9,898 nt of DNA from a bacterium UBP10_UBA1149 (GTDB lineage: Bacteria; Desulfobacterota; Binatia; UBA1149). The stretch's first letter is position 1. The number at the start of each line of letters is the position of its first letter. Positions 7,126 to 9,898 of this stretch are shown here, one piece after another. A program made the translations under genes and the position numbers. The notes beneath the pieces are model-generated. The model worked only from the letters and a program-made list of their open reading frames with translations. It was not told the DNA's origin and made no database searches. The DNA lies in NCBI GenBank assembly GCA_002311335.1, contig DBZX01000035.1, positions 5,706 through 15,603 of the forward strand, read 5' to 3'.

Positions 7126-8001
7126 ATGAGCATACTACTGGACTCAAACAGCAGGGTTGTTACCCAGGGCCTGGGTGCTACCGGCAGGTTTCACCTCAAC
7201 GGCTGCCGGGAATACGGCACCTCCATGGTCGCCGGGGTCCGCCCCGGTAAGGGCGGTCAAACAGCCGAGGACACCCCCGTTTTTGATACCGTGGCCGAGG
7301 CCGTGGACAAGGAAGGCGCCAACGTATCGGTCATCTACGTGCCGCCGCCGGGAGCCGCCGACGCCATAATGGAAGCCGCAGACGCGGGCATACCGCTGGT
7401 GGTATGCATCACCGAGGGCATACCGGTGACCGACATGATACGCGTGCAGCGTTTCCTCGAGGGGCGCGACACGCGCCTGATCGGCCCCAACTGTCCCGGC
7501 ATCATAACTCCCGGACAGGCCAAGGTCGGTATCATGCCCGGCTACATCCACGAGCCCGGCCGCGTGGGCGTGATCTCGCGCAGCGGAACCCTGACCTACG
7601 AAGCGGTGCACCAGCTCACGCAGCTTGGCGTGGGCCAGTCGACCTGCATAGGCATTGGCGGCGACCCGATCATCGGCACCGGCTTCATAGACGCGCTCGA
7701 CCTGTTCAACCGCGACCCGGACACCGACGCCGTGATGATGATCGGCGAGATCGGCGGCAACGCCGAAGAACTGGCTGCGGCCTGGGTGCAGGAGAACATG
7801 ACCAAGCCGGTAGCGGCGTTCATCGCCGGTAAGACGGCACCACCCGGCAAGCGCATGGGCCACGCCGGGGCGATTATCTCGGGAGGACAGGGTACCGCGG
7901 CCGACAAGGAAGCAGCGCTCAAAGCCGCCGGCATGCCGGTTGCCCCGAGTCCGGCCGAACTCGGCGTCACCCTGGTGGCGGCAATGCAACGGGCAGCCTG
8001 A
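7126..8001 (+). CDS. sucD: Succinyl-CoA synthetase alpha subunit
   Basis: This is the CoA-binding and transiently phosphorylated subunit that pairs with SucC. The 291-residue product matches E. coli SucD throughout. It has an N-terminal CoA-binding Rossmann domain (MSILLDSNSRVVTQG), VRPGKGG at 38-44, VIYVPPP, CITEGIP at 94-100, GPNCPGIITPG at 120-130, SRSGTLTYEA at 151-160, GIGGDP and GEIGGNAEE. The phosphorylated histidine is H246 in GKRMGHAGAI. The CoA-site loop reads QGLGATGRFH, where E. coli has QGFTGSQGTFH, so it is one residue shorter and differs in wording. ATG 7126 is chosen because GGAG (7114-7117) lies 8 nt upstream and the N-terminus aligns exactly with the family. An upstream ATG at 7069 lies inside sucC. 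It is almost certainly translated with sucC and is followed 28 nt later by ndk. Confidence 0.97.
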   Translation: MSILLDSNSRVVTQGLGATGRFHLNGCREYGTSMVAGVRPGKGGQTAEDTPVFDTVAEAVDKEGANVSVIYVPPPGAADAIMEAADAGIPLVVCITEGIPVTDMIRVQRFLEGRDTRLIGPNCPGIITPGQAKVGIMPGYIHEPGRVGVISRSGTLTYEAVHQLTQLGVGQSTCIGIGGDPIIGTGFIDALDLFNRDPDTDAVMMIGEIGGNAEELAAAWVQENMTKPVAAFIAGKTAPPGKRMGHAGAIISGGQGTAADKEAALKAAGMPVAPSPAELGVTLVAAMQRAA

Positions 8002-8029
8002 ACGGCTGCGAGGAGACAGGCGTAGTAAG

Positions 8030-8458
8030 ATGAAGGAACGAACTCTTTCCATAGTGAAGCCCGACGCGGTCGCGGCGAACTCCATAGGCGGTATGCTCGG
8101 CATATTCGAAAACGGTGGCCTGCAGGTCATCGCCAGTCGGATGATCCGCATGGATCGTGAGAAAGCCGAAGGCTTTTACGCGGTGCACAAAGAGCGTCCG
8201 TTCTTTGGCTCGCTGGTGGACTTTATGACCGAGGGGCCCGTGCTGGTCTCGGTACTCGAGGGCGACAACGCCATAGCGAGACACCGCGAACTCCTGGGCG
8301 CTACCAATCCCGAAGAGGCCGACGAGGGGACCGTGCGAAAGCTCTACGGAACCAACATCGAGCGAAACGCCGGTCATGGATCGGATGCCCCGGAAACTTC
8401 AGCTTTTGAAATCGGATATTTTTTCAGCAACGACGAGCTCCACTCGCGCGGCAGCTGA
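8030..8458 (+). CDS. ndk: Nucleoside diphosphate kinase
   Basis: Ndk transfers the gamma-phosphate of ATP to other nucleoside diphosphates through a phosphohistidine, keeping GTP, CTP, UTP and dNTP pools filled. The 142-residue product has the usual length. It shows ERTLSIVKPDAV at 3-14 (K10 in the nucleotide site), the RPFF segment at 56-59, GPVLVSVLEGDNAI at 69-82, RHRELLGATNP at 84-94 and the active-site histidine H116 in NAGHGSD. The C-terminal EIGYFFSNDEL is also standard. The only sensible start is ATG 8030. GAGGAG at 8010-8015 is 14 nt away, rather far, so translation may be moderate or partly coupled to sucD. Placement after sucCD links it to nucleotide triphosphates made by that enzyme (inference). 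Its last 83 nt overlap the longest rlmN frame. Confidence 0.97.
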   Translation: MKERTLSIVKPDAVAANSIGGMLGIFENGGLQVIASRMIRMDREKAEGFYAVHKERPFFGSLVDFMTEGPVLVSVLEGDNAIARHRELLGATNPEEADEGTVRKLYGTNIERNAGHGSDAPETSAFEIGYFFSNDELHSRGS

Positions 8459-9482
8459 GCGGCGTCGCGGCCTGCGGTCGCTGACGTTGCCCGAGCTGGT
8501 CGACTGGACTGACAGGCGGGGTTTCGACTCCTATCGGGCGTCGCAGCTCGCGGGTTGGTTTTACAACCGGCCCCTCACTGCCGTCGACGACATGCACAAC
8601 CTGCCGTTGGACTTGCGGCAGGCCCTCGCCGAGGACTTCGACGTCACGCTGCCCGAGCGCGCCGACTGCCGTGAGTCCAGCGACGGCACCCGCAAATTGC
8701 TCGTCGGCCTGTCCGACGGAGCGCGGGTGGAGAGCGTACTTATACCTCGTGGCGAGCGCCTGACCCTGTGCTTGTCGACGCAGGTTGGCTGCGGCATGGG
8801 TTGCACCTTCTGTGCGACCGCGCGCATGGGTTTGATGCGCAACCTCGAGCCCGACGAGATCATCGGCCAGGTGCTGCTGGCACGCGAGGTGGCCGGCCCG
8901 CAGCCGGTGACCAACTACGTTTTCATGGGCATGGGCGAACCCCTGGCCAACTACGAGCGCCTGGTGGCCGCGATAGGGCTTATGACGGCACGCTGGGGGC
9001 TGGGCGTGTCACCGCGGCGGATAACCGTGTCGACCGTGGGACTGGTGCCGGCGTTGAAACGGTTGGTGACCGACACCAACGTGAACGTGGCGGTATCGCT
9101 GAACGCGACCCGCGACGAGCTGCGCGATGACATCATGCCGGTCAACCGTCGCTACCCGATTGCCGAGTTGCTGGAGGCCTGCAGGCAACTCGACCTGCCC
9201 AGGCGCAAGCGCGTGACTTTTGAGTACGTTATGCTGGCCGGCGTGAATGACTCGGACGAGGACGCCGACCGCCTCGTGTCGCTGTTCGCGTCGATGGCGG
9301 TAAAGCTTAACCTAATACCGTTCAATCCCTTCGAAGGTTCCTTGTTCGAAGCGCCTGCTCCTGAAAGGGTGGATGCTTTTCAGCGACGCATGTTGGACCG
9401 CGGACTGCATACCACGGTGAGGGTCAGTCGCGGGCGCGATATCGCGGCTGCTTGCGGGCAGTTGGCCGCAGCGGGGAGCTGA
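8376..9482 (+). CDS. rlmN: Dual-specificity 23S rRNA/tRNA adenine-C2 methyltransferase (radical SAM)
   Basis: RlmN methylates carbon 2 of A2503 in 23S rRNA and of A37 in some tRNAs, supporting translational accuracy. From ATG 8376 the product is 368 residues. An N-terminal helical domain (LTLPELVDW, YRASQLAGWFY) precedes the radical-SAM barrel with C139-x3-C143-x2-C146 for the [4Fe-4S] cluster. C132, seven residues before the first ligand, and C360 in RDIAAACGQL match the two catalytic cysteines of E. coli RlmN (C118 and C355). GMGEPL at 185-190 and ITVSTVGLVP are also diagnostic. Having both catalytic cysteines argues for RlmN activity, although Cfr shares this chemistry; the housekeeping context and CGQL ending favour RlmN. 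The start is uncertain: ATG 8376, ATG 8385 and TTG 8406 are all inside ndk, and no ATG, GTG or TTG follows before the conserved domain. Translation is probably coupled to ndk. Confidence 0.95.
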   Translation: MDRMPRKLQLLKSDIFSATTSSTRAAAERRRGLRSLTLPELVDWTDRRGFDSYRASQLAGWFYNRPLTAVDDMHNLPLDLRQALAEDFDVTLPERADCRESSDGTRKLLVGLSDGARVESVLIPRGERLTLCLSTQVGCGMGCTFCATARMGLMRNLEPDEIIGQVLLAREVAGPQPVTNYVFMGMGEPLANYERLVAAIGLMTARWGLGVSPRRITVSTVGLVPALKRLVTDTNVNVAVSLNATRDELRDDIMPVNRRYPIAELLEACRQLDLPRRKRVTFEYVMLAGVNDSDEDADRLVSLFASMAVKLNLIPFNPFEGSLFEAPAPERVDAFQRRMLDRGLHTTVRVSRGRDIAAACGQLAAAGS

Positions 9483-9522
9483 GCGCGGCTGGCGAAATTC
9501 TGCGCCGGTAGAAGAGCGAGTG

Positions 9523-9898
9523 ATGAAGAGGCTGGGAGTACTGGTAAACGCGAACGCCAGGCGTGGCCGCGACGTGCAGAGCCGCGTAGACGGGTTGCGC
9601 CGAGTACTCGGCGATCGCGGTCGCGTGGTGACCACGCACAGTCTCGGCGAACTCGACACGGCCCTCGACGGGTTCGAGGCTGAGGGGCTCGACCTGCTGG
9701 CCGTGCTTGGTGGAGACGGTACTTACTATCACCTGCTCGGTCGCCTGCTCAGCGACAGCGGGCGTTGGCCCGTGCCTACGCTGGTGCCCCTGGGAGGGGG
9801 CACCATCAACAACCTCTGCCGCTCCCTGGGGGTAAGCCGCAGGGCTCCGCACTCATTGCTCAAGCGGGCGTTGAAGACCCTGGGCGAGCAGGGGCCCG
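9523..9898 (+). CDS. Diacylglycerol kinase-like (DAGK/LCB5 catalytic domain) lipid kinase, N-terminal part
   Basis: This frame is open from ATG 9523 to the right edge, giving 125 residues with no stop, so the gene continues outside. It begins MKRLGVLVNANARRG, the first strand and Asn-rich loop of the DAGK catalytic fold. GGDGT follows at residues 63-67 (nucleotide-binding motif) and then PLGGGTINNLCRSLG at 89-103, the PxGT-x-N-N/D-xxxRxLG motif of diacylglycerol, sphingosine and YegS-like kinases. NAD kinase shares GGDGT but not this second motif. Such enzymes phosphorylate a membrane lipid; the exact substrate (diacylglycerol, undecaprenol, a sphingoid base) cannot be told from this fragment. 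A purine-rich GAAGAGCGAG lies just upstream, and GTG 9520 is an alternative start one codon earlier. The 40-nt gap after rlmN has no clear terminator, so co-transcription is possible. Confidence 0.85.
   Translation, partial: MKRLGVLVNANARRGRDVQSRVDGLRRVLGDRGRVVTTHSLGELDTALDGFEAEGLDLLAVLGGDGTYYHLLGRLLSDSGRWPVPTLVPLGGGTINNLCRSLGVSRRAPHSLLKRALKTLGEQGP

Noticed and set aside
7404..7832. 142-codon plus-strand frame inside sucD
   Set aside because: It is an Arg/His-rich out-of-frame reading of sucD, typical of a frame-shifted GC-rich gene.
7144..8151. 335-codon minus-strand frame opposite sucD and the start of ndk
   Set aside because: The sense strand carries full-length SucD and Ndk with all motifs; the antisense product is low-complexity, rich in His, Arg, Gly and Ala, and matches nothing I recognise.
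9490..9505. Small GGCG...CGCC inverted repeat between rlmN and the lipid kinase gene
   Set aside because: It has only a 4-bp core stem, no following T tract, and is too short to call a terminator in GC-rich DNA.
9523..9898. NAD kinase as the identity of the last partial gene
   Set aside because: GGDGT is shared, but the following PLGGGTINNLCRSLG segment fits diacylglycerol/sphingosine-type kinases and not the LGVNLGRLGFL segment expected in NAD kinase.

Overview
This window is a GC-rich, gene-dense stretch in which every supported gene is on the + strand. It carries a tricarboxylic-acid-cycle operon flanked by housekeeping genes. The genes are, in order: the 3' end of an elongation factor G gene; icd (isocitrate dehydrogenase); mdh (malate dehydrogenase); sdhC, sdhA and sdhB (succinate dehydrogenase); sucC and sucD (succinyl-CoA synthetase); ndk (nucleoside diphosphate kinase); rlmN (23S rRNA/tRNA m2A methyltransferase); and the 5' part of a diacylglycerol-kinase-like lipid kinase gene that runs off the right edge. 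I see no RNA genes, mobile elements, CRISPR arrays or large repeats.

Layout. Positions 2-268 end the EF-G gene. The only sizeable non-coding gap (269-364) is visibly A+T-richer than its surroundings and is where the main promoter should lie. From icd to rlmN, gaps are 40 nt or less and most genes have a purine-rich Shine-Dalgarno sequence, so one transcript probably covers icd-mdh-sdhCAB-sucCD-ndk-rlmN. rlmN overlaps the end of ndk by up to 83 nt. A 37-40 nt gap precedes the lipid kinase gene, which may share the transcript.

Function. Icd makes 2-oxoglutarate and NADPH. SucCD converts succinyl-CoA to succinate with substrate-level phosphorylation. SdhCAB oxidises succinate and passes electrons to quinone. 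Mdh regenerates oxaloacetate. Ndk balances nucleoside triphosphates next to the SucCD step. Citrate synthase, aconitase, the 2-oxoglutarate-oxidising enzyme and fumarase are not in this window and must be encoded elsewhere if the cycle is complete.

Organism. The SDH is the Bacillus subtilis type: one five-helix, di-haem SdhC, no SdhD, and matching SdhA and SdhB. Mdh is the lactate-dehydrogenase-like type. With high G+C and this gene order, the window suggests a Gram-negative bacterium of the deltaproteobacterial/myxobacterial sphere or a related uncultured lineage. That is inference and the lineage is not firm. Frequent ATA isoleucine codons in such GC-rich genes are a distinctive lineage mark.

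The window is essentially ordinary central metabolism. I did not find an undescribed system. The points most worth a second look are an approximately 30-residue insertion in SucC just after the nucleotide-binding GGRG loop, a one-residue-shorter CoA-binding loop in SucD, the ndk/rlmN overlap, and the unclear start and promoter of icd.
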